A stretch of DNA of 64,000 nt from Chryseobacterium sp. (GCF_029240215.1 NZ_JARBTK010000001.1:372001-436000); one strand, 5' to 3'; shown: positions 1 through 9,333, numbered from the stretch's first letter. Notes: generated from the letters alone by a model not told the origin. Translations and numbers: made by a program.

Positions 1-1
1 T

Positions 2-1054
<1,053 letters not shown>

Positions 1055-1082
1055 ATAAAATACATTTAAAATCAGAATAAAA

Positions 1083-1688
1083 ATGACAGAAACAAAAAAT
1101 GTATTGCTTATCAATACACATTTAACATATCCAAATTGGACAGAAGGAACGCTAAACAATTCATTCTTTAAAGTCGCAAAAGATTTTTTTGAATCCAAAT
1201 ATTATGAAGTTTTAGAAACGACAGTAGAAGATGGCTACAATGCTGATGAAGAAGTAGAAAAGCATTTGAAGGCAGACATTGTTATTTTACAAACACCTTT
1301 AAATTGGTTTGGTGCACCTTGGATTTATAAAAAGTATGTGGACGAAGTTTTTAACAGTGCATTTGCCAGTAAATCACTACTAACAGGTGATGGCAGAACA
1401 CCTGAAAACCCAACCGCTCAATATGGAACAGGTGGACTGATGCAAGGTAAAAAATTTATGATTTGTGCCACTTGGAATGCTCCAGCCGAAGCGTTTGATG
1501 ACCCCAATCAATATTTATTTGCAGGCAAAGGTTTGACAGATATTTTCTTGCATATTACAAGCAACTATCGTTTTTGTGGTTACGACATTATGGATAGTTA
1601 CAACTGCTTTGACATTTATAGACGAACAGACATTGCCAAAGACGTTGAGAATTATCCAGCACATTTAGTGAAAGTATTTGACTTCTAA
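1083..1688 (+). CDS. NAD(P)H oxidoreductase, MdaB-like
   Basis: A flavodoxin-fold quinone reductase of the MdaB/NQO group (201 residues), expected to bind FAD and carry out two-electron quinone reduction in the cytosol. Seen in sequence: the N-terminal VLLINTHL strand-loop, the LQTPLNWFGAPWIYKKYVD segment typical of the family's flavin pocket, and a GTGGLMQGKKFM stretch before the fourth strand. It follows the aldo/keto reductase closely and on the same strand. Its stop lies about 30 bp before the first attC-like repeat, so it would be the last gene of that cassette. Assignment to MdaB rather than another NQO-like reductase rests on this motif pattern. Confidence 0.85.
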   Translation: MTETKNVLLINTHLTYPNWTEGTLNNSFFKVAKDFFESKYYEVLETTVEDGYNADEEVEKHLKADIVILQTPLNWFGAPWIYKKYVDEVFNSAFASKSLLTGDGRTPENPTAQYGTGGLMQGKKFMICATWNAPAEAFDDPNQYLFAGKGLTDIFLHITSNYRFCGYDIMDSYNCFDIYRRTDIAKDVENYPAHLVKVFDF

Positions 1689-1717
1689 AACGGACAAAAC
1701 AAACCGACAAAAAACGG

Positions 1718-1854
1718 CAGGTAACAAGGTATTGGCAAAAGCAGGGCTGAAGTGCAAACTTCAGCTTTTGTGCTTCTATTAAACTTTTGTAAATTAGCCG
1801 AACTGAAGTGCTTATATTTCCCTGCCTTCGTCAATACCCAAACCGTTACTGGTA
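1718..1854 (+). repeat. attC-like imperfect palindrome A
   Basis: An intergenic palindrome whose outer arms are GTAACaaGGTATTGgCaAAaGCAGGG (from 1721) and its near-complement ending in CCGTTAC (to 1849). The arms differ by short mismatches and extra bases; the core holds TTTTGTGCTTC and TTTTGTAAATTAGCCGAAC. The AAC...GTT ends and bulged stem resemble an integron attC site, but GTTACTG does not fit the GTTRRRY core consensus. Sister copies lie at 4779 and 5693. Confidence 0.6.
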
Positions 1855-1883
1855 ATTTTAAAGAACGTCCGAAAAGATTGAAT

Positions 1884-2579
1884 CTACTTTAACAATTGAA
1901 CAATATTCAATTTATAAATTTTACCAATCGGAATCTTATAATCTGCGATAGCGATGATGTTTCCTTCAATGCTGTTAATGCGTTTTGGAGCAATTGCGAA
2001 AGATTTATGAACTTGCACAAAATTGGTTTTGGGTAATTGTTCTAAAAATGCAGAGAATTTTTCACGAATGGTAATGGTTTCAGTCGTAGTTATAATTTTG
2101 GTGTAGTTTCCTGTTGCTTCAATGTAAAGAATGTTTTCAACTTCCAATTGAATGTGTTTTTTGTTGCTCTGCACAAATATTCGATTGGAAATAGGATTGC
2201 TTTCTGGTGTGATTTTCTGTTCATTCAACGGATTACTAAACGTTTTATTGATGGCTTTTAAGAAACGTTCAAAACCAAATGGTTTTAGCAAATAATCTGA
2301 AATATTATGTTCATATCCTTCCAAAGCAAATTCGTTGTAAGCAGTTGTTACAATTACTTTTGGCGGATTTTGCAATGTTTTTAAAAATTCAAAACCTTTT
2401 AAAACGGGCATATTCAAATCCAAAAAAATCAAATCTACTTCATTTTTATTCAGATATTCAAAGGCTTCCAGAGCATCGTAACAGTTTTTCATCAATTGCA
2501 TATTTGGAAGCAAATCACAATAACTTTTAATGATGTCGTGAGCGATAGGTTCATCGTCAATAATTAAATATTTTATCAT
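1884..2579 (-). CDS. LytTR-family response regulator
   Basis: Response regulator with an N-terminal receiver domain (residues 1-120, IDDEP acidic pocket, phospho-acceptor Asp54 in FLDLNMP, conserved Lys in LLKPFG) and a C-terminal LytTR DNA-binding domain (about 130-231, with the ILYIEATGNYTKI and FVQVHKSFAI blocks). It should be phosphorylated by the membrane kinase encoded immediately upstream, whose stop overlaps its start by 4 bp. The pair runs leftward, opposite to the surrounding genes, and ends 30 bp from attC-like repeat A. Target genes are unknown; the neighbouring phosphatase is read divergently. Confidence 0.93.
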   Translation of the reverse strand: MIKYLIIDDEPIAHDIIKSYCDLLPNMQLMKNCYDALEAFEYLNKNEVDLIFLDLNMPVLKGFEFLKTLQNPPKVIVTTAYNEFALEGYEHNISDYLLKPFGFERFLKAINKTFSNPLNEQKITPESNPISNRIFVQSNKKHIQLEVENILYIEATGNYTKIITTTETITIREKFSAFLEQLPKTNFVQVHKSFAIAPKRINSIEGNIIAIADYKIPIGKIYKLNIVQLLK

Positions 2580-3382
2580 AATTGTTTCAAAATTAACTGC
2601 ACATGATATATATTTTCTGATATTGAAAAACTCAATTCGTATTGATTTGGATAGATTAATTCTAATCTTCTTTTCAAGTTTTTTAAACCAATTCCTGATT
2701 GATTTTCGGCTTTTTCATAATTATTTTCAATCTTAAAAATGATTTCAGTTTGTGAAGATGTTAAACTCATTTTTATAAAGGCATTTTTCCTCAAATTTTC
2801 GATTCCGTGTTTGAAAGCATTTTCTAAAAGGATGATAAATAACAAAGGAACAACTTTTCGGTTTTCGTCAACTTCACAATCAAAATCGACGCTTATCTGC
2901 TTGTGGTAACGTATTTTTTGGAGTTCGACATAGTTTTTCAGAAAAACAATTTCGTCTCGTAAAGCAACCGTATCTTTTTCGCCTTCATAAATGCTGTAAC
3001 GCATCATATCCGAAAGTTTCAGTATCAATTCTTGTGCTTTTTGAGGGTCTTTCGCAACCAATCCATATAAATTATTAAGTGTATTAAAAAAGAAATGCGG
3101 ACTAACCTGGCTTTTCAAAAGCATTAATTCGGCTTTCATTTTTTCATTTTTAAGTTTGGTAATAAAAATAATTTCCCGAATCAACCAAACCGCACCCAAG
3201 CATAGAAGCAAAACGTAGTAACAAATTACAATAATCACAACTTTCGGGTGATAATTTCCTAAAAACACAACGGATTTGTTTTCTGTAAAAATGACTTCAT
3301 AAGCCGTAATCATTACAGGAACAATTGCAATTGCTAAAAGTGCAACCACAAACCATTTTCTATTTTTTTTCAGAATCATCAT
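2576..3382 (-). CDS. LytS/YehU-type sensor histidine kinase
   Basis: Membrane histidine kinase of the His_kinase/HATPase type (268 residues). Two transmembrane helices (about residues 10-28 and 48-70) flank a short outer loop, so the sensor part is minimal. The phospho-accepting His96 lies in SQVSPHFFFNTLNNLYGL, and the ATPase N-box is VPLLFIILLENAFKHG. GIGLKNLKRRLELIYP is the G-box. It overlaps the downstream LytTR regulator by 4 bp, which implies translational coupling. Two ATGs are adjacent at the start; either could serve. With so small a periplasmic part, the signal is probably sensed in the membrane or through a partner. Confidence 0.93.
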   Translation of the reverse strand: MMILKKNRKWFVVALLAIAIVPVMITAYEVIFTENKSVVFLGNYHPKVVIIVICYYVLLLCLGAVWLIREIIFITKLKNEKMKAELMLLKSQVSPHFFFNTLNNLYGLVAKDPQKAQELILKLSDMMRYSIYEGEKDTVALRDEIVFLKNYVELQKIRYHKQISVDFDCEVDENRKVVPLLFIILLENAFKHGIENLRKNAFIKMSLTSSQTEIIFKIENNYEKAENQSGIGLKNLKRRLELIYPNQYELSFSISENIYHVQLILKQL

Positions 3383-3585
3383 AATGCAATATTACAACTA
3401 TAAATAAGCCTCTGCAAACCTGTTGACCAACAATCAAAATTAGGTTTTGAAATGATGAAAACGAGTGATGAAAGCACTTTGAGCTTGTGTAAATATTGTT
3501 TGTCAAATCCCAGAAGTCGTTTGTCACAATTGTTTTAGAAACGGAAAAAGCATTTTTAGGTTTGCAGAAATTAATTGAAAATAAA

Positions 3586-4758
3586 ATGAAAAAAAGAATT
3601 TTAAGATATGCAAAACATATCATTATCACATTTACAGTTTTAGGATTGATGGTTGTATCATTCGGATTGTATCACGACGCAAGTTTTCGGTATTCGGAAA
3701 ATCCAGCGATGATGAAATGGGACAAAGATGGGCCTTATGTTTTTAATAAAAATGATAGCCTAATTTCGGTAAATTACATCAGAGGAAATCAGGATGATGG
3801 GTTTTATTTAAACCAAAAGGATTATGTTTTGGGTTCAAAAATTCCAGCTTTTTGTCATTTTTCATTAGATTCTACAAGTTTTAAATTTACCATCAACAAC
3901 GAAATTGAAATTCCTAAAAATACGTATCAAGACAACGCAAAAATTTTAGCTATTTCTGATATAGAAAGTGGTTTTAAAACTTTTCGTGATTTTTTAATTA
4001 CCAATAAAGTCATTGACAATAAGCTCAATTGGACATTTGGAAATGGGCATTTGGTTTTACTCGGAGATTTTGTAGACAGGGATTTTTCTACCACACAAGT
4101 GCTTTGGTTTATTTATAAATTGGAGCAGGAAGCAAAAGAAAAAGGCGGAAATGTTCATTACATTTTAGGAAACCACGAATTGAAAAATATGCAAGGAAAT
4201 TTTGAAAATACTTCCCCGAAATATTACCACGTTTCTTCTATTTTAAAGAAAAAGCAAACCGATTTATATGGTACCAATTCGTTTCTTGGAAAATGGATGT
4301 CGAGCAAAAATTCAATCGAAAAAATTAACGGAATCCTCTTTGCCCACGGCGGAATACATCCTGATTTAGCTGGCTACAAAACAAATTTAGATGAAATCAA
4401 TCAAATTATTCGCAGTAATTATTACCAACCTTACTATCCAAATCCGCAGAAAAATTTGGAGCAATTGTTAATTTCTTCACACAAAGGAATTGCTTGGTAC
4501 AGAGGTTATTTTAAAGATGATTTGAGCCAAGAAGAAGTAGAAAGAGGATTAAATAAATTCAATGCAAAATCAATCGTAGTCGGTCATACGCTTCAATCAA
4601 AAGTCAACAAACAATACAACGGAAAAGTAATCGGAATTGATGTAAAACACCCAAAAGATTTCTCAAAAATTCTGCCCAATAAAAAATCAGAAGCTTTGTT
4701 GATTGATGGAAATAAATATTATCGGGTTTTGCATAATGGAGAAAAAAAGGAAATATAG
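3586..4758 (+). CDS. Membrane-anchored metallophosphatase
   Basis: Calcineurin-like phosphoesterase. I place the start at the internal ATG 3586 (MKKRILRYAKH), giving 390 residues with an N-terminal membrane anchor or signal segment (about residues 8-28); the longer frame from 3496 adds a polar extension without family features. Metal-binding motifs are present in order: ISDIESG (Asp125, with Ile-Glu in place of the usual xHG), GDFVDRD (160-166), GNHE (195-198), AHGGIHP and GHTLQSK. This order fits PPP-type, Shewanella-like protein phosphatases. The domain would face the periplasm. It is read divergently from the kinase/regulator pair and both sit between attC-like repeats A and B. Confidence 0.85.
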   Translation: MKKRILRYAKHIIITFTVLGLMVVSFGLYHDASFRYSENPAMMKWDKDGPYVFNKNDSLISVNYIRGNQDDGFYLNQKDYVLGSKIPAFCHFSLDSTSFKFTINNEIEIPKNTYQDNAKILAISDIESGFKTFRDFLITNKVIDNKLNWTFGNGHLVLLGDFVDRDFSTTQVLWFIYKLEQEAKEKGGNVHYILGNHELKNMQGNFENTSPKYYHVSSILKKKQTDLYGTNSFLGKWMSSKNSIEKINGILFAHGGIHPDLAGYKTNLDEINQIIRSNYYQPYYPNPQKNLEQLLISSHKGIAWYRGYFKDDLSQEEVERGLNKFNAKSIVVGHTLQSKVNKQYNGKVIGIDVKHPKDFSKILPNKKSEALLIDGNKYYRVLHNGEKKEI

Positions 4759-4778
4759 AATGAACCGAAAACCAAAAC

Positions 4779-4916
4779 TACCGCTAACAAGGGCTTGGCA
4801 AAAGCGGGGCAGAAATCGTTAATTCAAGTTTTGTGCTTCGGTTGAAATTTGTATTTTAGTTGAAAGTTTCAGCTTCGATTGCCCCGCCTTCGCCAAGCCC
4901 CGAAACGTTATATGCC
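4779..4916 (+). repeat. attC-like imperfect palindrome B
   Basis: Second copy of the array repeat. The left arm reads CTAACaaGGGCTTGGCaAAaGCGGGGC from 4784; the right arm is its complement GCCCCGCCTTCGCCAAGCCCC followed by GAAACGTTATATGCC (to 4916). The ten bases at 4779-4788 (TACCGCTAAC) match the complement of the first ten bases after repeat A (GTTACTGGTA) at eight of ten positions, as expected if repeat B closes the cassette that starts at A. Confidence 0.65.
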
Positions 4917-4960
4917 ATTTTAGGACGACATGCAAGAACGAACAAATTGACAACTAATTT

Positions 4961-5701
4961 ATGTTTAGACACAAGGGAAAGGCGAGGACATTAAAGCATA
5001 ACTTAAGAATTGCTTCGTTACTGTCGTTTGTGGCAGGTATTGTAAATATAGCTGGTTTTTTAGCTGTTCAACGCTTGACAACAAATGTAACGGGACACTT
5101 TGCTTTTTTTGTGGACGAAATTTTTAAACTCAATTTTTGGCAAGGGTTTGTCTATTTCTTATACATTTTCTTTTTCTTCTTAGGTTCATTTGTATCAAAC
5201 CTCATAGTTGAAATTATATCAAAGACAAAGGACAGGTTAATTTATACAATTCCGACAATTATCGAAAGCCTTATTTTGTTTTTTTTAGCGGTATTTGGAC
5301 AATTTCTAATCTCTCAAACCCCCAATCTTCTTGCTTGCTCTTTGCTTTTTACAATGGGGTTTCAAAATTCATTGGTAACGACAATTTCAAATGCAACCGT
5401 TCGGACAACACATTTAACAGGACTATTTACAGACTTAGGAATAGAACTTTCTCAATTGTTTTTTTACAAACAGCAAGACCAGAAAGACAAACTTTACTCT
5501 TCAATAAAATTACGTCTGAACATTATTACTTTTTTCTTTTTGGGTGGACTTTTAGGTGGTATTCTATATTCGACTTTAAAGCTTTACGTATTAGCAATTG
5601 CAGCTACAGTTTTAATTGTTGGAATAATATATGACGACTTAAAATTGAAATTAATAATTCAAAATAGAAGCCACAATGACGAATATAAAAACGGCATATA
5701 A
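4961..5701 (+). CDS. YoaK/DUF1275 family membrane protein
   Basis: Integral membrane protein of the YoaK (DUF1275) family, 246 residues, with six hydrophobic segments. Family marks are an early AGIVNIAGFLAV helix, TTNVTGHFA, and MGFQNSLVTTISNATVRTTHLTG in the middle. Its function is not established. The gene fills the interval between attC-like repeats B and C alone, the classic one-gene-per-cassette layout, and its TAA stop is part of the first arm of repeat C (the KNGI stop codon lies inside GGCATATAAC). Confidence 0.88.
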   Translation: MFRHKGKARTLKHNLRIASLLSFVAGIVNIAGFLAVQRLTTNVTGHFAFFVDEIFKLNFWQGFVYFLYIFFFFLGSFVSNLIVEIISKTKDRLIYTIPTIIESLILFFLAVFGQFLISQTPNLLACSLLFTMGFQNSLVTTISNATVRTTHLTGLFTDLGIELSQLFFYKQQDQKDKLYSSIKLRLNIITFFFLGGLLGGILYSTLKLYVLAIAATVLIVGIIYDDLKLKLIIQNRSHNDEYKNGI

Positions 5702-5815
5702 CATGGGGTTGCGATAGCGGGGGTTCCATGCTTCGCAGAAACATTTGTGCAAGGTGAAAGTTTAGTTCTCCGAACAAAATACAGTGCTCCCCCCCACTAT
5801 GAAACGTTGTGCATC
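5693..5815 (+). repeat. attC-like imperfect palindrome C
   Basis: Third copy, same orientation. It opens with GGCATATAAC (5693-5702), an exact 10/10 complement of GTTATATGCC that opens the preceding cassette at 4907. The left arm continues ATGGGGTTGCGATAGCGGGGG; the right arm is shortened to CCCCCCCACTATGAAACGTTGTGC, having lost the CGCAACCCC portion. The core keeps TTTGTGC and a TTAGTTCTCCGAACAAAATAC variant of the block seen in copy A. Confidence 0.6.
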
Positions 5816-5856
5816 ACCTTTCCGAAACTCAACGCTAATAATAAGACAACCATTGA

Positions 5857-5988
5857 ATGAAATTAGTTAGACCCGAAAAATTAAATTTATTAACTCATAA
5901 ACAACTCAATGAAACTTGTTTTCAACAGGTCATTGCAGACGAACCAACAATTTTAGGACTTGGCAACCTCATTCTCATATTCATTTAA
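5857..5988 (+). pseudogene. N-terminal fragment of a conserved hypothetical protein
   Basis: A 43-codon reading frame starting MKLVRPEKLNLLTHKQLNE and running to ADEPTILGLGNLI before it diverges and stops. From memory this N-terminus resembles a conserved hypothetical family whose following segment carries a nuclease-like E..D/E-x-Q motif; the rest of such a gene is missing here. It sits just after attC-like repeat C, where the first gene of the next cassette would start. The recognition is moderate only. The following ~110 bp to 6102 hold no gene that I recognise. Confidence 0.4.
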
Positions 5989-6277
5989 TTTGAAAAATTT
6001 CAGCTAGAGATTCTGGTTTTGTCGATGTTCAACTATCGGCAGAATATTAAACACGTGGCTATAAGTTAGTTTTGCAACGGAGTCTTCAACAATCATTAAT
6101 GGATGAAAAAAATATCCCCTGTATCAACAACGGATATGAGTGAAACGATCTTTCTGATCGAAAAGATTTATACTATCTCTATTTTACCTTTACCTTCTTC
6201 TTTTCAGAAGTCTTTTTCACCTTCAATTTCTTTTTTTACAGCATTTAAATATATAAATCACAGTAAAATAAAAGTCT

Positions 6278-6988
6278 CTATAATCCTTTTTTACCTTCGA
6301 GCCAATAACCTTGTGTTATAATTTTTCCCGACATATTATTTTTTAGAACTTTTCTGAAGGCTTGAACTGATTTTACATTTCCTAATACTACAAAACTTGC
6401 TGTTTGCCACTCAGATGTTTTGAATAATGGCAAGTCATTTATCCATTTTTCATTTCTGAATAAACCCTTTTTCGGGAAGACTGTAAAGTTTTCCAATCCC
6501 AAAAGTTCTGGAGTATTTTTATTTTCTTCGTCCAATTCAAAATAGAATTGATATTGATGATTGTTCCTTTTCAAATAAGGTAGAAAAGAACTCGCCACTC
6601 CCAAGCAAGTTTCATCGCCAAAAATAAATTGCTGTTTTACACTTGGGTCATATAATTTTTTCCCTCTTGATGGGCCAATATATAATTCATCGCCTGTTTT
6701 TATGGTATCAATATATTGGCTTCCTACTCCATTATCGTGAATATGAAAGATTATATCAATTATTCCCTTTTCCTTGTCGTGATAAGCAGCAGTATAATTT
6801 CTGTATTCAGTTTCGCTAACACGAATCACATTGGCGTAGCCAATCTGAAAATTCATTTTTGATATATCTCCTCCAAAACGTATTTTCTTAATCTGTGGAT
6901 TGATATAGGAAGTGTCTAAAACTTTCACATTGGGACGAAGTGAACTTTCGAACAAATCTCCAACCCATTTTGGTAAGCTTGAAATCAT
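6278..6988 (-). CDS. Siderophore-interacting protein (SIP) family
   Basis: FAD/NAD(P)H ferric-siderophore reductase-like protein of the SIP family (236 residues, usual length), expected to release iron from imported siderophores in the cytosol. Seen: the flavin-binding barrel with VIRVSETEYRNYTAAYHD, where the RxYT-type element contacts FAD, then DIIFHIHDNGVGSQYIDT and DELYIGPSRGKK, and the NAD-binding-like half with FIFGDETCLGVASSFLPYL. An AraC-family regulator gene lies 79 bp upstream on the same strand, the usual arrangement for iron-uptake loci. Its C-terminus overlaps a meaningless short frame on the other strand. No Fur box was identified. Confidence 0.85.
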   Translation of the reverse strand: MISSLPKWVGDLFESSLRPNVKVLDTSYINPQIKKIRFGGDISKMNFQIGYANVIRVSETEYRNYTAAYHDKEKGIIDIIFHIHDNGVGSQYIDTIKTGDELYIGPSRGKKLYDPSVKQQFIFGDETCLGVASSFLPYLKRNNHQYQFYFELDEENKNTPELLGLENFTVFPKKGLFRNEKWINDLPLFKTSEWQTASFVVLGNVKSVQAFRKVLKNNMSGKIITQGYWLEGKKGL

Positions 6989-7067
6989 TATTTGCTATTT
7001 TAAAATTCGTTACAAAGGAACAATGAATGATAAGTGCAAACAATGTCAATACAGAGTAAGTATTGGA

Positions 7068-7931
7068 CTAATCGTGGTTTTTTTTACGAAAATTTAATGC
7101 GGTCATTCCTGTTACCTTGGAAAACAGTCTTGAAAAGTAAGGGTAATCGTCATATCCCAATTCGGCGGCAATTTCTTTTACTGATTTATCAGTATAATAA
7201 AGCAAGCGTTTTGCTTCTAAAATAACCCGTTCCTGGATGTGGTATGAAACGGGGTAACCTGTTACATTTTTTACACACTCATTTAAATAAGGAGTTGAAA
7301 TATTAAGTGCCTCAGCATACGCTGATGGTTTTTTGGAAGTGGTAAAATTGTGTTCCAGTGTGGTCCTGAATGCTTTGGCAATTAATTCAAATCTTGATAG
7401 TTTATCGATTCTTTTAGATTGCTCTAAATACTGTGAAATCACCATGCCGACCAAAATATTGCAACTGTCTTTTAGTAATGAATGATGTAGCTTGTCATGT
7501 TTGCGTTCAGAAAATTTTATACAGAGTGTTACTGCTTCGGAAATGATGGAAAACATTTCTTTATTTAAAAGTAAAGGCTTTACGGGTGTAATAGTGTCTA
7601 GTAATTTTAAATATTCAGGCTTTAGATTTTCATTATTAATTAACCAACCACTAAATGTAGCATTTTTCACTTCTAATGTTCGATGCACCTGATCTGGGTG
7701 GATATAGATAATGGAAAATGGCTTTACCGTATGCTTTTTAAAGTCAATTTCGATGGTCGTAGTTCCTTTTTCCTGTAAGAAAAACAAATGATAGTCATCT
7801 CGGTGCGACTGGTCTATTCCCTTTAGAGATAAAGACTGAATATCATTAACCGAAATTTTTGCAATACCAATACCTGCCAAACTAAAGTCATAAGCAGGTT
7901 GATTTATCGGTATAGATTTTCTTTTTGTCAT
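7068..7931 (-). CDS. AraC-family transcriptional regulator
   Basis: 287-residue regulator with an N-terminal cupin-like sensing domain (contains DDYHLFFLQEKGTTTIEIDF and IIYIHPDQVHR) and a C-terminal double helix-turn-helix. The second HTH reads SVKEIAAELGYDDYPYFSRLFSKVTGMTALNFRKK. It is encoded just upstream of and co-directional with the siderophore-interacting protein, so it probably controls that gene, perhaps in response to a siderophore or a small aromatic; the ligand is not readable. The start at 7931 is a plausible ATG with no obvious competitor. Confidence 0.9.
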   Translation of the reverse strand: MTKRKSIPINQPAYDFSLAGIGIAKISVNDIQSLSLKGIDQSHRDDYHLFFLQEKGTTTIEIDFKKHTVKPFSIIYIHPDQVHRTLEVKNATFSGWLINNENLKPEYLKLLDTITPVKPLLLNKEMFSIISEAVTLCIKFSERKHDKLHHSLLKDSCNILVGMVISQYLEQSKRIDKLSRFELIAKAFRTTLEHNFTTSKKPSAYAEALNISTPYLNECVKNVTGYPVSYHIQERVILEAKRLLYYTDKSVKEIAAELGYDDYPYFSRLFSKVTGMTALNFRKKNHD

Positions 7932-8004
7932 TGTTGTTTGTTCACTGTATAAAGTTCGTCATTTCTTGTTGTACAGAACAGTCGTTTCAGGATTACCGAT
8001 GACT

Positions 8005-8092
8005 GGAAACGGCTTGGCAAAGGCGGTACTTTCTTTCACCTAAAATACAAATTTCAATTAACCTACAAAACTGGAACAATAACGTCAAACCC
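8005..8092 (-). repeat. Degenerate, inverted attC-like copy D
   Basis: Read on the minus-strand sense of repeat B, this stretch aligns over its length: GGCTTGGCAAAGGCGG (B: GGCTTGGCGAAGGCGG), then CTTTCACCTAAAATACAAAT (B: CTTTCAACTAAAATACAAAT), then TACAAAACTGGAACAATAACG. About ten bases after GGCGG are deleted and the outer arm is eroded. It is therefore a decayed fourth member of the family in opposite orientation, between the AraC gene and the first short-chain dehydrogenase. Confidence 0.55.
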
Positions 8093-8391
8093 GACATTAA
8101 AGAGTCAGCTAAACAGCAATCGAAAACATCAAGGACAAATGATGTGGATCTTCCTGCCCAAGAACCACATTCTTTGTTCTCCTCCTTAAATCTACTGAAG
8201 GACACGAAGACGGTTTATTGCCCGAAGCACAGGGCTAAGATTATAAGGTACAATATTTTGCCAATAAGATGAAGAAAAAAAGGAGAATAAATTAACAAAT
8301 AATAACCAGCTTGTTCGCCAAGAATAAAACCCTCTATTTTAAGAAGGTTTTAAATTTAATGCTGTAATGAAAATTTGATGGTTTCAATAAT
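8093..8391. other. Gene-free stretch
   Basis: Between the degenerate repeat and the dehydrogenase stop there is a rightward open stretch (about 8085-8272) without a start codon, containing KESAKQQSKTSRTND and TVYCPKHRAK. I do not recognise it; it may be a gene remnant. The last 120 bp hold a weak inverted repeat (AAAACCCTCTATTTTAAGAAGGTTTT) that could end the leftward transcript. Confidence 0.3.
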
Positions 8392-9255
8392 TTACTTCAA
8401 CAAATCTCCCATTCCAAAGGCCATTAACGCCTTATCATATTCAATTTGTACCGCATCATTTGCAGCTTTGATGTATTGTCCTGTGAAAGGATCAACATTA
8501 GTTCTTATCGGACGCTGACCTTTGGGTAAGCTGATTAAATTTACCACGGCGTCTGCAACATCTTGCGGATTAGGTTTTAGGGTTTCGAATGCCTTGCCAA
8601 CAGCAGCACCCATTTTATTAGGATAATCCGCAATGGCTTGATAAGCATCGTTAACCGAAGCATCGGAGCCAGGGTTGAATTTTTGCGACATCTCTGTCGG
8701 GAAAGCACCTGGTTGTAGGATTGCAACGTCCACACCCAATGGTCTTACTTCGTAATGCAAACCTTCACTGATGCCTTCCAAACCAAATTTTGAAGCACTG
8801 TACATTGTTGCAAAAGGAAACGAAACTGTACCAAATCCGCTGGTGATATTGATGATTAGACCTTCGGATTGTTTACGCATAAATGGCAATACCAATTTCA
8901 TCAATCGCCAAGGTGCGATGACATTGATATCGAATATTTCTTGCACATCGGCAGTAGTAAAACTTTCGGCCACACCGTTTCTGCTAAAACCCGCATTGTT
9001 TACCAAAACATCTATTGTTCCTTCTTTTGCGATAATGGTATCTATGGCGTTCTGCACACTATTTTCGTCCGTAAGTGCAACATCCAGAACGGTGATGTTT
9101 TCTATCTTTGAAAGAGATTTTGCTTTATCTGAATTTTTACCGGTTGTATCTCTCATTGTTGCGTAAACCTGGTGTCCCAAGGCTGCAACGCTTTTTGCGG
9201 TAAGCCATCCAAATCCGCTATTTGTTCCTGTAATTAATACTATTTTTTTGCTCAT
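8392..9255 (-). CDS. Short-chain dehydrogenase/reductase
   Basis: Classical SDR oxidoreductase (287 residues) with the N-terminal cofactor loop TGTNSGFG (9-16), NNAG at 86-89, catalytic Ser139, Tyr152 and Lys156 in YSASK, and LQPGAFPT after the active site. Substrate unknown. It belongs to the SDR subgroup often annotated as oxidoreductases of short ketones in Bacteroidota. A palindromic operator-like site 54 bp upstream of the start is shared with the Crp-family regulator gene next door, so that regulator probably controls it. Confidence 0.93.
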   Translation of the reverse strand: MSKKIVLITGTNSGFGWLTAKSVAALGHQVYATMRDTTGKNSDKAKSLSKIENITVLDVALTDENSVQNAIDTIIAKEGTIDVLVNNAGFSRNGVAESFTTADVQEIFDINVIAPWRLMKLVLPFMRKQSEGLIINITSGFGTVSFPFATMYSASKFGLEGISEGLHYEVRPLGVDVAILQPGAFPTEMSQKFNPGSDASVNDAYQAIADYPNKMGAAVGKAFETLKPNPQDVADAVVNLISLPKGQRPIRTNVDPFTGQYIKAANDAVQIEYDKALMAFGMGDLLK

Positions 9256-9308
9256 TATATTTTGTTTAAATTAATGATACAAAGTTCTAAACTTTAAAAA
9301 TGAAAACA

Positions 9309-9324
9309 TTTACCATTTGGTAAA
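9309..9324. promoter_or_regulatory. Palindromic operator (copy 1)
   Basis: TTTACCATTTGGTAAA is an inverted repeat (TTTACCA, 2-bp spacer, TGGTAAA) lying between the Crp-family gene's stop and the dehydrogenase start. A copy of its core occurs upstream of the Crp-family gene itself (9936-9949), and both are followed by AAAAG(A/T)GAT. The shared site suggests that one factor, most simply the neighbouring regulator, binds both. Confidence 0.65.
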
Positions 9325-9333
9325 AAGAGATTT

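Noticed and set aside
1718..5815. Reading the three palindromes as plain transcription terminators
   Set aside because: They are 120-140 bp long, share a conserved core, lack T-runs and show cassette-wise end complementarity, which terminators do not.
6103..6321. 72-codon plus-strand frame
   Set aside because: Overlaps the end of the siderophore-interacting protein gene and has no domain, signal or ribosome site; composition fits a chance frame.
7993..8205. 70-codon minus-strand frame
   Set aside because: It runs through the degenerate attC-like copy and shows no protein-like pattern.
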